A stretch of 40,332 nt of DNA from Lutibacter sp. (GTDB taxonomy: Bacteria > Bacteroidota > Bacteroidia > Flavobacteriales > Flavobacteriaceae): positions 1 to 40,332 of the forward strand of contig JAKIVA010000025.1 in NCBI GenBank assembly GCA_021647265.1, given 5' to 3'. The notes below the pieces were generated by a model. It did not search any database, had not been told where the DNA came from, and saw nothing but the letters and a program-made list of their open reading frames with translations. The translations under genes and the position numbers were made by a program. Shown here piece after piece: positions 7,678-14,530 of this stretch (its first letter is position 1; each line of letters starts with the position of its first letter).

Positions 7678-8763
7678 CTAGCCATTATTTGAACTATTTA
7701 TATTTAATATTTTAAAATTTACCTGAAACCAATTATCTTTATTTTCAATTTGCAATTGATAATTATTTTTGTACAATAAATCCAATCTTTTTTGAATGTT
7801 TTTCAACCCAATTCCAACTTCACTCTGATTTATCTCTGTATTTAAAACTGTATTTTTTATAAAAAACGCTAATTGATTTTTATTCAATTTCACATTAATT
7901 TCAACCGTTAAAAACCCATCAATTAAATTACCATGTTTAAAAGCATTTTCAACAAAAGGAATTAATAACATCGGAGAAACAAGAACACTATCTGGAATTT
8001 CATTGGAATGAAATGAAATTTTTAACGTGTCCTGAAATCTAATTTTTTCTAACTCAATATACTCTTTAATATGCAAGACTTCTTCTTTTAAGGACACTTT
8101 TGGTTTACTTACCTGATATAAAATATAATCCAATAAATTAGACAATTTTAAAATAATCTCAGGCGTGTCTTTTGATTGTTTTAATGCAAAACCATAAATA
8201 GTATTTAAGGTATTAAACAAAAAATGTGGATGAAGTTGCTTTTTTAAATACTTTAATTCCTGATTTTTAATTTGTAATTGAGTTGCTAATATTTTATTTT
8301 GTAGCTCTTTGTTTTTTGATATTGTTTTAAAATTATGATTTAACAAACTTACAAAACTAACAATACCAACCACCAAGTAAACCAATATTAAAATGAAAAT
8401 ATAATTACGACTCATTGGTGGCATATTTACTATATTTAAATTTGATAAAAACACAAAACAACCCAGCATTGTCATCAATATTAAATACGTTGAAAAAACC
8501 AGTGTGTAAACACTATAAAGCACAAATAACTTGTATTTTTTAGGAAGTAAATATGTTGGAATTAAATAGTAAACTACAAAATATGTAGTGGCCATTGTAA
8601 CTGGCAATAAGAAACTTGAAAACCAAGTTACATAACCTGTGTTATTAGAATTATAACTAAAAAAATAAACAAAGAAAAACCACACAATTACCCAAAAAAG
8701 AAAGTGTACTGCTATAAATTTAGTTTTATTTAATTGAATTAAATTCATACCTGCAAGATGCAT
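7678..8763 (-). CDS. LytS/YehU-type sensor histidine kinase
   Basis: A 361-residue inner-membrane kinase. The first ~145 residues contain four hydrophobic segments (about 17-35, 46-69, 79-107 and 119-141), followed by a short coiled linker (NKELQNKILATQLQIKNQEL). The His_kinase domain has its phospho-acceptor at His180 (PHFLFNTLNTIYG), and the C-terminal ATPase has the N-box PFVENAFKHG and a GIGLKNIQKRL glycine box. No periplasmic sensor domain is present, so the signal is probably sensed in the membrane. The start could also be the ATG at 8748 (MNLIQLNK). The gene abuts the LytTR regulator. Divergently placed is a small membrane protein that may belong to the same circuit. Confidence 0.9.
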   Translation of the reverse strand: MHLAGMNLIQLNKTKFIAVHFLFWVIVWFFFVYFFSYNSNNTGYVTWFSSFLLPVTMATTYFVVYYLIPTYLLPKKYKLFVLYSVYTLVFSTYLILMTMLGCFVFLSNLNIVNMPPMSRNYIFILILVYLVVGIVSFVSLLNHNFKTISKNKELQNKILATQLQIKNQELKYLKKQLHPHFLFNTLNTIYGFALKQSKDTPEIILKLSNLLDYILYQVSKPKVSLKEEVLHIKEYIELEKIRFQDTLKISFHSNEIPDSVLVSPMLLIPFVENAFKHGNLIDGFLTVEINVKLNKNQLAFFIKNTVLNTEINQSEVGIGLKNIQKRLDLLYKNNYQLQIENKDNWFQVNFKILNINSSNNG

Positions 8764-8921
8764 AAATTATTTGATGTCACATTTTTTTATAGACTAATTA
8801 CCAATTTACAACCTTATTCAAACAATTTTAAGGATTATTTACAATTTAGCCCTAAATTCGTTAAATAGACAGCCTAATTTGTCAACTATCGAAAAAAGAA
8901 CTATTCAATTTAAAATCATTT

Positions 8922-8929
8922 TACATTTG
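8922..8929 (+). promoter_or_regulatory. Candidate -7 element for the small membrane protein gene
   Basis: TACATTTG matches TAnnTTTG and ends 32 bases before the ATG at 8962. No TTG is seen at the expected -33 distance. Confidence 0.35.
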
Positions 8930-8961
8930 AAAAAAAGTTTAATTTAAAATCTTAAATAATT

Positions 8962-9312
8962 ATGTTTTTATCAATTCTAAATGAAGGTGGGCCAATTTTC
9001 ATGTATCCACTTTTATTAATTTTAATTTTAGTTCTCATCTTAATTGTTAAAGGATTTCTAAAAAAAGGAAGTCTACAAAAAACCATGAGTTTAGTAAATT
9101 CTTTCTCATTATTTGCAGTTGTTTGGGGAGTTTTAGGTCAAATTTTAGGCTTAATAAGTGCTTTTGATGCTATTGAAATTGCAAAAGACATTTCACCTGC
9201 TATGTTGGCTGGCGGCTTAAAAATAAGTTTTTTAACACCTGCCTTTGGTTTATTTATTTTTCTAATTGGTAGATTGGGAATAATTATACTTACCTGGATG
9301 CAAAAAGAATAA
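8962..9312 (+). CDS. Small MotA/TolQ/ExbB-like membrane protein
   Basis: A 116-residue protein with three hydrophobic segments (about residues 12-33, 45-66 and 85-112). The opening LNEGGPIFMYPLLLILI and the segment SPAMLAGGLKISFLTPAFGL resemble the transmembrane core of MotA/TolQ/ExbB proton-channel subunits. It is about half the usual ExbB length and lacks the cytoplasmic loop. No ExbD partner is adjacent. It is transcribed divergently from the LytS/LytTR pair, which makes it a candidate target of that system (inference). A channel role is not proven. Confidence 0.65.
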   Translation: MFLSILNEGGPIFMYPLLLILILVLILIVKGFLKKGSLQKTMSLVNSFSLFAVVWGVLGQILGLISAFDAIEIAKDISPAMLAGGLKISFLTPAFGLFIFLIGRLGIIILTWMQKE

Positions 9313-9360
9313 TAACCTCTAAAATTTAAATTCAAATGCCTTTTTAGTTAATTTCGCCAT

Positions 9361-9966
9361 ATGAAATCTAAAAAGGCTTTTGTTTTATTAAACGGAGAGA
9401 AACCAACAGCATTTCCTAACTTATCTAATTATCAAATTGTTTGCGCTATTGATGGTGCTTATAATTACTTTTTAGAGAAAAATATAATACCTGATTTGGT
9501 AACTGGCGATTTTGATTCAATCAAAACTATTCCAACCTCTGTTGAAGTAATTAATACTCCTGACCAAAATTTTACCGATTTTGATAAAGCACTAGCTATT
9601 TTAAATAAAAGAGGTTTTAACACTATTGATGTTTATGGAGGAAGTGGTAAAGAACACGACCATTTTTTAGGAAATATAAGTACAGCACTTGAGTGGAATA
9701 CTAAACTAAACATTACTTTTTTTGATGATTTTGGTAAATATTTTTTTATTGATAAAACTTTTTCAGTATCAAACGTTTTAAATAAAAATATTTCGTTAAT
9801 TCCATTTCCCAAAGCTAAAGGCATTCGTACATCTGGGTTGCAATATCTGTTAGTAAATGAAAGTTTAGTTTTTGGTAAACGCATTGGAACTAGAAATAAA
9901 GCAATTGAAAATACTGTTGAAATTACTTTTAAAAAGGGTAAATTATTAATTTATATCAGTCATTAA
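9361..9966 (+). CDS. thiN: Thiamine pyrophosphokinase
   Basis: A 201-residue cytoplasmic enzyme that transfers a diphosphate from ATP to thiamine, giving thiamine diphosphate. The family motifs are visible: CAIDGAYNYFLEKNIIPDLVTGDFDSI (residues ~28-54, with the metal-binding DGA and GDFDS), then TPDQNFTDFDKAL and VYGGSGKEHDHFLGN. The C-terminal beta domain (from about residue 140) carries the conserved GIRTSGLQY and ENTVEITFKKG. The length is normal. Upstream, TAATTTCG at 9349-9356 is a weak -7-like element. The next gene starts on the base after its stop codon, so the two are one operon. Confidence 0.87.
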   Translation: MKSKKAFVLLNGEKPTAFPNLSNYQIVCAIDGAYNYFLEKNIIPDLVTGDFDSIKTIPTSVEVINTPDQNFTDFDKALAILNKRGFNTIDVYGGSGKEHDHFLGNISTALEWNTKLNITFFDDFGKYFFIDKTFSVSNVLNKNISLIPFPKAKGIRTSGLQYLLVNESLVFGKRIGTRNKAIENTVEITFKKGKLLIYISH

Positions 9967-10203
9967 ATGAGTAGAAAAATAAAATTAATCTGGGATTTTA
10001 GAAGTGTTGATTCACAAAAAACAGCTGAACATCAAGCTATTCATTTAAAAGAATTTGCTTTAAAAGAAAAGCTACATTTTTATAATAGTAATTTCGCTCA
10101 AATATCTGAAACACACGCTATCGCTTTTATAATTGTTGACGAGTGTGATATGAAAATTTATAGAGATGCTTTATTACCACATCGTGGTGAAGTTGCCAAA
10201 TAA
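9967..10203 (+). CDS. Small conserved hypothetical protein, coupled to thiN
   Basis: A 78-residue soluble protein (SRKIKLIWDFRSVDSQKTAE.. to ..DALLPHRGEVAK) with His-rich stretches around HQAIHLKEFALKEKLHFY. There is no signal peptide, membrane segment or motif I recognise. The ATG directly follows the thiN stop with no gap, so translation is probably coupled. Real-gene status is supported by this spacing, by codon usage like its neighbours, and by my recollection of similar small proteins in other Flavobacteriaceae. Function unknown. Confidence 0.7.
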   Translation: MSRKIKLIWDFRSVDSQKTAEHQAIHLKEFALKEKLHFYNSNFAQISETHAIAFIIVDECDMKIYRDALLPHRGEVAK

Positions 10204-10220
10204 TTTAAATTTAGATATCT

Positions 10221-10320
10221 CGTCAACCTGAATTTATTTCAGGTTCTCATACCTATTATACTTTTCTAAATGAGATTCTGAATCAAGTCTGCCTGCCGGA
10301 CAGACAGGTTCAGAATGACA
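10221..10320. repeat. Dispersed palindromic repeat B, complete copy
   Basis: A ~100-bp unit with imperfect terminal inverted repeats (cGTCAACCTGAA at 10221-10232, TTCAGAATGACa at 10309-10320; 9 of 11 paired). Inside are the hairpins AACCTGA..TCAGGTT and ATTCTGAA..TTCAGAAT and a GC-rich CCTGCCGGACAGACAGG block. It lies between two convergent genes and could double as their transcription stop. The truncated copy is at 6837-6917. Confidence 0.75.
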
Positions 10321-10338
10321 TATTTTTTCAATTTAATA

Positions 10339-11547
10339 CTAGTCCCCAACGGCGTTCGCTACAATCCAACCACCTGTCCATGCATTTTGAAAGTTAAATC
10401 CCCCAGTAATAGCATCTATATTTAAAACTTCTCCTGCAAAAAACAGATTTTTATGCAATTTACTTTCAAAACGTTTAAAATTAATTTCTTTTAAATCAAT
10501 TCCGCCAGCAGTTACAAACTCCTCTTTAAACGTACTTTTTCCAGATACTTTAAAGATGCATTTCGTGAGTTGTTTTACCAAATTTTCTAGTTGTAAATTA
10601 CTTAATTGTGCCCATTGTTCCGTTTCTGATATTTTAGCTGCAAGTACAAACTGCTCCCACAAACGTTTTGGAATATCCGAAAAAGCAGATCGCACAATTA
10701 CTTGTTTTTTAGCTTGTTCTTTTTTTACAAATTTTAAAATATTCAATACTGTTTCCAGATTTGTAGATAACCAATTTACCTCAATTTCAAAACTATACCC
10801 TTTTTGGTATAATTCAACCGCTCCCCAAGCCGATAATTTTAGAATTCCTGGCCCACTTAAACCCCAATGTGTAATTAATAATGGGCCTTGTGCTTCTAAT
10901 TTTGAATGTAACACTTTTATTGTGGCTTTTGGAACAGCAATTCCAGGTATTTCTTTAATTCTCTTATCGAAAATATTGAAGGTAAACAATGATGAAACCG
11001 GTTCAACAATAGTATGTCCAAAATTTTCCATCATAGACCATACTTTACTATTACTTCCCGTTGCAATCAACAAATAATCAGCTATAAAACTTTCATTAGC
11101 TGTTCTTATAACAAACTTTTCTTCACTTTTTTCAATAGCTTCTACTCTAGTACTCAATTTTACTTTAACACCTGCATTTTTTGCACTTTCTAAAAAACAA
11201 TCAATAATGGTTTGAGATGAATTTGACTCTGGAAAAACGCGGTTATCATCTTCAATTTTTAATGGAATTCCTCTATTTTCAAACCATTCCATAGTATCTC
11301 CAGTCATAAATTGATGAAACGGACCTAGTAATTCTTTTTTTCCTCTTGGGTAAAACTCAACCAATTCATTGGGTGTAAAACAAGCATTGGTAACATTACA
11401 ACGACCACCACCACTAACTTTTACTTTTTGTAATACTTTGTTATTCCCTTCTAGAATTAACACCTCTAAATCAGGGTGCAATTCCGCTGCATTTATGGCT
11501 GCAAAAAAACCTGCTGCACCACCTCCAATTATTATAAATTTTTTCAT
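10339..11547 (-). CDS. HI0933/YhiN-family FAD-dependent oxidoreductase
   Basis: A 402-residue flavoprotein. The N-terminal Rossmann motif KKFIIIGGGAAGFFAAINAAE binds FAD, GGGRCNVTN near residue 50 is the family hallmark, and the C-terminal FAD-contacting segment ..AGEVLNIDAITGGFNFQNAWTGG.. is intact. The substrate is unknown; the family is tied to no established reaction. I set the start at the ATG at 11545-11547. A longer frame from 11628 adds 27 residues (ISTPLNHRK..), but these come from a dispersed palindrome (11605-11628) and not from the protein family. It lies 124 bases downstream of the GHMP kinase on the same strand, with the palindrome in the gap. Confidence 0.88.
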   Translation of the reverse strand: MKKFIIIGGGAAGFFAAINAAELHPDLEVLILEGNNKVLQKVKVSGGGRCNVTNACFTPNELVEFYPRGKKELLGPFHQFMTGDTMEWFENRGIPLKIEDDNRVFPESNSSQTIIDCFLESAKNAGVKVKLSTRVEAIEKSEEKFVIRTANESFIADYLLIATGSNSKVWSMMENFGHTIVEPVSSLFTFNIFDKRIKEIPGIAVPKATIKVLHSKLEAQGPLLITHWGLSGPGILKLSAWGAVELYQKGYSFEIEVNWLSTNLETVLNILKFVKKEQAKKQVIVRSAFSDIPKRLWEQFVLAAKISETEQWAQLSNLQLENLVKQLTKCIFKVSGKSTFKEEFVTAGGIDLKEINFKRFESKLHKNLFFAGEVLNIDAITGGFNFQNAWTGGWIVANAVGD

Positions 11548-11604
11548 ATTAATTAGTGATCTTTTTTCCATTGATAAAAAAGACACAAAAAATCTAGGTT
11601 TACG

Positions 11605-11628
11605 GTGATTGAGCGGAGTCGAAATCAC
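11605..11628. repeat. Constant-loop palindrome, with a decayed partner to ~11666
   Basis: GTGATT-GAGCGGAGTCGA-AATCAC is a 6-bp stem with the 12-base loop. A degenerate inverted partner (caactctcctcagcca) follows at about 11650-11666, so this pair has the same two-unit arrangement as the one inside mvaD. Confidence 0.8.
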
Positions 11629-11671
11629 TTTTTTAATAGTTTATAGTTTTCAACTCTCCTCAGCCACTAAA

Positions 11672-12601
11672 TTATAAAATCAAATCTTGATATGGAATTA
11701 CTGTTTGAAATCCTTTTTGTTTAAAATACGTTGGAGTATCGTTATTTCCCGTCGCCAATATAAAATCACCTCCCCAAGCTCCAAGACTTTTGGTTTGCCC
11801 AAAATAATCTGAAAAATACAAATCTTGAACCTTTTTTAACTGAAGTATTTTAGAAACAATATCTTCGTGTTCCACTACTAATTTTTCGAAATCTTTTATG
11901 TTATTACAAGCAACAAATTCATCCGTTAGATTCGAAATTTGATTTATTTCCGAAGTTAAATTTCCTTTTAAATTTTTAAAATGTTGTATTCCTTCTCTAC
12001 TATTTTGTTTTTTGTTTAAATACACAAAATATAAGTTTTCTTTAAATGAAGGATTGAAATTTACTTTCTCTATCAATGGATTTGTATTCTTTTTTGTGTA
12101 CAAAATTGGGCTATCATTTTGCGCACAGGCAATATCATAACCGCTTCCTCCAAATGTGTTTTCTACTAATTGATATGGATTTATTTTTGCCCAGTTTGCA
12201 ATATTATTTATTAATGTTGAAGAAGTTCCCAATCCCCAATTTTTAGGAAAAGTAAGAGTTGTTTTTACTGAAAATCCTTTTTCTGAATTTAAAAAAGTTG
12301 GATTCAACTTTTGAGTTTGAAACAATATTTCCCTTAAATTTTCAGCAAGCTTATCGTTTCCTCCATCTTTTTCTGAATCAAACGTTGCACTAATTAAACG
12401 TAATTTTGGCAACTCAAAAATTGCCTCTAACCAACAAATACCTTCATTTGTAAAACTATTCCAAATTAGTTTTGGTTCTTCTATAGGCTGAATAATTAAA
12501 TCTTGTCCACAAGTGGTTGGAACAGCCAATGATTTTGCACCATCCAATACAAAATATTCACCTGTTAATAATAATTTTCCGTTGCTGTAAAATTTGTTCA
12601 T
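11672..12601 (-). CDS. GYDIA-family GHMP kinase, candidate phosphomevalonate kinase
   Basis: A 309-residue GHMP-fold kinase. Motif 1 is SNGKLLLTGEYFVLDGAKSL (residues 6-25). The ATP loop is degenerate (NWGLGTSSTLINNIA, 121-135). The motif that names the family, GGSGYDIACAQNDSP, is at 151-165, and the C-terminal motif is SLGAWGGDFIL. It lies between HMG-CoA reductase and the rest of the mevalonate genes. No recognised phosphomevalonate kinase is present in the window, and classical phosphomevalonate kinases share the GEY.VL and SGYD-type motifs. Assignment to that step is inference; the family has no role that I can state as established. The start is the ATG at 12599-12601. Confidence 0.75.
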   Translation of the reverse strand: MNKFYSNGKLLLTGEYFVLDGAKSLAVPTTCGQDLIIQPIEEPKLIWNSFTNEGICWLEAIFELPKLRLISATFDSEKDGGNDKLAENLREILFQTQKLNPTFLNSEKGFSVKTTLTFPKNWGLGTSSTLINNIANWAKINPYQLVENTFGGSGYDIACAQNDSPILYTKKNTNPLIEKVNFNPSFKENLYFVYLNKKQNSREGIQHFKNLKGNLTSEINQISNLTDEFVACNNIKDFEKLVVEHEDIVSKILQLKKVQDLYFSDYFGQTKSLGAWGGDFILATGNNDTPTYFKQKGFQTVIPYQDLIL

Positions 12602-12656
12602 TAGTTATTATCTACTCTTTTATGACGACCAAGAAAATCGAAGCCAAAATCTTAAA

Positions 12657-12678
12657 TCATTTCGACTCCGCTCAATGA
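12657..12678. repeat. Constant-loop palindrome left of the GIY-YIG gene
   Basis: On the minus strand it reads TCATT-GAGCGGAGTCGA-AATGA: the same loop as the other copies, but a different, fully paired 5-bp stem. Confidence 0.8.
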
Positions 12679-12694
12679 CCATTTCAAATTAATT

Positions 12695-13045
12695 CTACCC
12701 TTCATCTAAATTATTCTGGTGGCTGAGCGGAGTCGAAGCCTTTTTATTAGAATAATGAGTTTCATTTTTACATTCTGAAAACTTAGGTAAATATTCCCAT
12801 TTATTCTTTATTAGTGCCTCTTTTTTTATTCTACTCCAACCTTGTATTTGTTTTTCTCTATAAAAAGCTTCAGATATGGTAGTAAATTCTTTAGAATAAA
12901 GCAATTTAACAGGTAATCTTCTTGCTGTATATTTTGCTCCAATCCCATTTTTATGTTGATCTAGTCTAAGCTCCAAATCTTTTGTGCTTCCTGTATAAAA
13001 TGTTCCATCACAACATTCTAATATGTAAACAAATCCTTTTTTCAT
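12695..13045 (-). CDS. Orphan GIY-YIG nuclease bracketed by palindromes
   Basis: A 116-residue single-domain GIY-YIG endonuclease. Seen are FVYILECCDGTFYTGSTKDLELRLDQH (the GIY-YIG equivalent YIL..YTG and the Arg helix) and YREKQIQGWSRIKKEALI, where the Glu of REKQ is the metal ligand. The domain is complete by about residue 95. The remaining tail (NKKASTPLSHQNNLDEG) is largely encoded by the constant-loop palindrome at 12721-12740, so the stop codon is reached after reading through the repeat. An inverted copy lies 9 bases upstream of the start (13055-13074). It sits between HMG-CoA reductase and the GHMP kinase, with which it has no functional tie. It may be a selfish or repeat-mobilising nuclease (inference). 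Confidence 0.85.
   Translation of the reverse strand: MKKGFVYILECCDGTFYTGSTKDLELRLDQHKNGIGAKYTARRLPVKLLYSKEFTTISEAFYREKQIQGWSRIKKEALIKNKWEYLPKFSECKNETHYSNKKASTPLSHQNNLDEG
12721..12740. repeat. Constant-loop palindrome inside the 3' end of the GIY-YIG gene
   Basis: GGCT-GAGCGGAGTCGA-AGCC on the plus strand. It encodes part of the nuclease's C-terminal tail (..STPLSHQ) on the other strand. It is inverted relative to the copy at 13055-13074. Confidence 0.8.
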
Positions 13046-13054
13046 AGTGTATTT

Positions 13055-13074
13055 GGCTTCGACTCCACTCAGCC
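13055..13074. repeat. Constant-loop palindrome right of the GIY-YIG gene
   Basis: On the minus strand it reads GGCT-GAGTGGAGTCGA-AGCC, with one loop change (C to T). It lies between the HMG-CoA reductase stop and the GIY-YIG start and, with 12721-12740, brackets the nuclease gene in inverted orientation. Confidence 0.8.
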
Positions 13075-13083
13075 TCCGAATTA

Positions 13084-14382
13084 TTATTTATCTTTCACTA
13101 ACTTTTGATAAGCTTCAACAACCGCATTATGTGTTACTGTTTTATGCTCAAAATAATCGATTAAAAAGACTTTTTCTTCTTTGCTTGCACCTAATTGTTT
13201 TATAATATTTGTCAAATGCATTTTCATATGTCCTTTTTGAATTCCTGTGGTAGTTAAGGCTCTTAAAGCAGCAAAATTCTGCGCTAAACCAGCAACAGCA
13301 ATAATTTCCATCAATTCTTTTGCAGATGGATTTCCTAATAATTCTAATGATAATTTTGATAATGGATGCAACTTTGTTAATCCTCCAACAGTTCCTAAGG
13401 CCAATGGTATTTCAATCCAAAATTTGAAGATACCATTTTCAATAGTTGCATTGGTTAAACTTTTATATGTTCCTGTTTTTGAAGCATACGCATGTGCCCC
13501 GGCTTCAACAGCTCTAAAATCGTTACCTGTAGCTAAAACTACCGCATCAACTCCGTTCATTATTCCTTTATTATGTGTAACTGCTCTATGGGGTTCTGCA
13601 TTTGAAATTTGAATTGCTTGTACAAATTTTTCAGTTAATATTTTAGAATTTTCAGCATATAAGTCTTCAACCTTACAACTAACTTCTGCGCGTACTAAAC
13701 ACTCAGGCACATAGTTTGATAAAATACTCATGACTATTTGAATATCCTGTACTGAGCCTGTTAAAGTATCTTTTTTAAATTCGTTTGCTACGGCTTCTAA
13801 ACATGAATTAATAAAATTTGCCCCCATACTATCAGCTGTTTCAAAAGTGACATGCAATTGATAGTAGTTTGCCAAATTTCCTGTTTTATCTCTCAATTCT
13901 ATATCTAAAATTCCCCCACCTCGCTTACGCATGTTTTTAGTGATATCAGCTGTAGCTATAAATAATTCTTTCTTTTTTAAGGAAAAATAATTCTGAAGAT
14001 CCTGTTTATCACCTTTATACATAAAATGAACCTGACCAATTTTGGTTGTTGAAATTACATTGGCTTTAAACCCTCCTCGTGTGCTCCAAAATTTAGCAAC
14101 TAATGATGCCGCTGCAACTACAGAACTTTCTTCAATAACCATTGGAATTGCGTATACTTTGCCATTAATTACAAAATTTGGTGCAATGGCAAACGGCATA
14201 TAAAAATTTGAAATGGTATTTTCTATAAAATCATCATGTAAGTTTTGTAATACTTCATTTGAGTTCCAATATTGTTGCAGTACTTTTTTAATTTTATCAC
14301 TATTATTAAAAAAAGTGGCCGACAACCAATCTATTTTTTCTGACTTACTTAACTTTGAAAATCCACTAACAGCTTTAGACAT
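13084..14382 (-). CDS. mvaA: Hydroxymethylglutaryl-CoA reductase, class II type
   Basis: A 432-residue cytoplasmic enzyme that reduces HMG-CoA to mevalonate, the committing step of the mevalonate pathway. Class II hallmarks are SGFSKLSKSEKIDWL at the start, RGGGILDIELRD, DSMGANFINSCLEA, HNKGIMNGVDAVVLATGNDFRAVEAG, LGTVGGLTKLHP and the C-terminal GIQKGHMKMHL with its catalytic-type His. The length matches bacterial class II enzymes (~430). I chose the ATG at 14380-14382 because the longer frame (to 14439) would begin at the -33 element of the promoter. The GIY-YIG gene and GHMP kinase follow on the same strand. An inverted repeat overlapping the promoter suggests repression. Confidence 0.92.
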   Translation of the reverse strand: MSKAVSGFSKLSKSEKIDWLSATFFNNSDKIKKVLQQYWNSNEVLQNLHDDFIENTISNFYMPFAIAPNFVINGKVYAIPMVIEESSVVAAASLVAKFWSTRGGFKANVISTTKIGQVHFMYKGDKQDLQNYFSLKKKELFIATADITKNMRKRGGGILDIELRDKTGNLANYYQLHVTFETADSMGANFINSCLEAVANEFKKDTLTGSVQDIQIVMSILSNYVPECLVRAEVSCKVEDLYAENSKILTEKFVQAIQISNAEPHRAVTHNKGIMNGVDAVVLATGNDFRAVEAGAHAYASKTGTYKSLTNATIENGIFKFWIEIPLALGTVGGLTKLHPLSKLSLELLGNPSAKELMEIIAVAGLAQNFAALRALTTTGIQKGHMKMHLTNIIKQLGASKEEKVFLIDYFEHKTVTHNAVVEAYQKLVKDK

Positions 14383-14406
14383 TCTTATCTTATATTTATA
14401 TTTCGA

Positions 14407-14439
14407 CAAAGATAAATTATTAAATACAAAAATTGACAA
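14407..14439 (-). promoter_or_regulatory. Promoter of HMG-CoA reductase (TTG-N22-TATCTTTG)
   Basis: On the minus strand a TTG (14439-14437), a 22-base spacer and TATCTTTG (14414-14407) fit the Bacteroidetes consensus. The leader before the ATG at 14382 would be about 18 bases. The stretch AATAATTTATCTTTG is shared exactly with the mvaD promoter. Confidence 0.65.
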
Positions 14440-14460
14440 ATAACATAAATGTCAATTTTT
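14428..14460. promoter_or_regulatory. Perfect 11-bp inverted repeat, operator candidate
   Basis: AAAAATTGACA (14428-14438) and TGTCAATTTTT (14450-14460) are perfect inverted repeats with an 11-base spacer. The left arm overlaps the -33 TTG of the HMG-CoA reductase promoter. A further half-site-like atgacattttt follows at 14460-14470. No T-run follows that would make it a terminator for either divergent gene, so an operator is more likely. Confidence 0.5.
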
Positions 14461-14500
14461 ATGACATTTTTCAGGTCTGTATTGCTAAATTTTTCTTAAA

Positions 14501-14518
14501 CTTGAAACTTATTTCAAG
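14501..14518. promoter_or_regulatory. Inverted repeat just upstream of the dipeptidyl peptidase gene
   Basis: CTTGAAA-ctta-TTTCAAG, a perfect 7-bp inverted repeat, ends 12 bases before the ATG at 14531. It could be an operator or a leader hairpin. Confidence 0.35.
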
Positions 14519-14530
14519 AAATCATAATTA

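Noticed and set aside
9138..9335. Antisense frame opposite the ExbB-like gene
   Set aside because: No recognisable protein features; it lies entirely over a better-supported gene.
11548..11628. Longer N-terminus for the HI0933-type flavoprotein
   Set aside because: The extra residues are encoded by the constant-loop palindrome; the Rossmann motif begins right after the ATG at 11547.
14383..14439. Longer N-terminus for HMG-CoA reductase
   Set aside because: The extra codons overlap a good promoter, and the family starts at SKAVSGFSKLSK.
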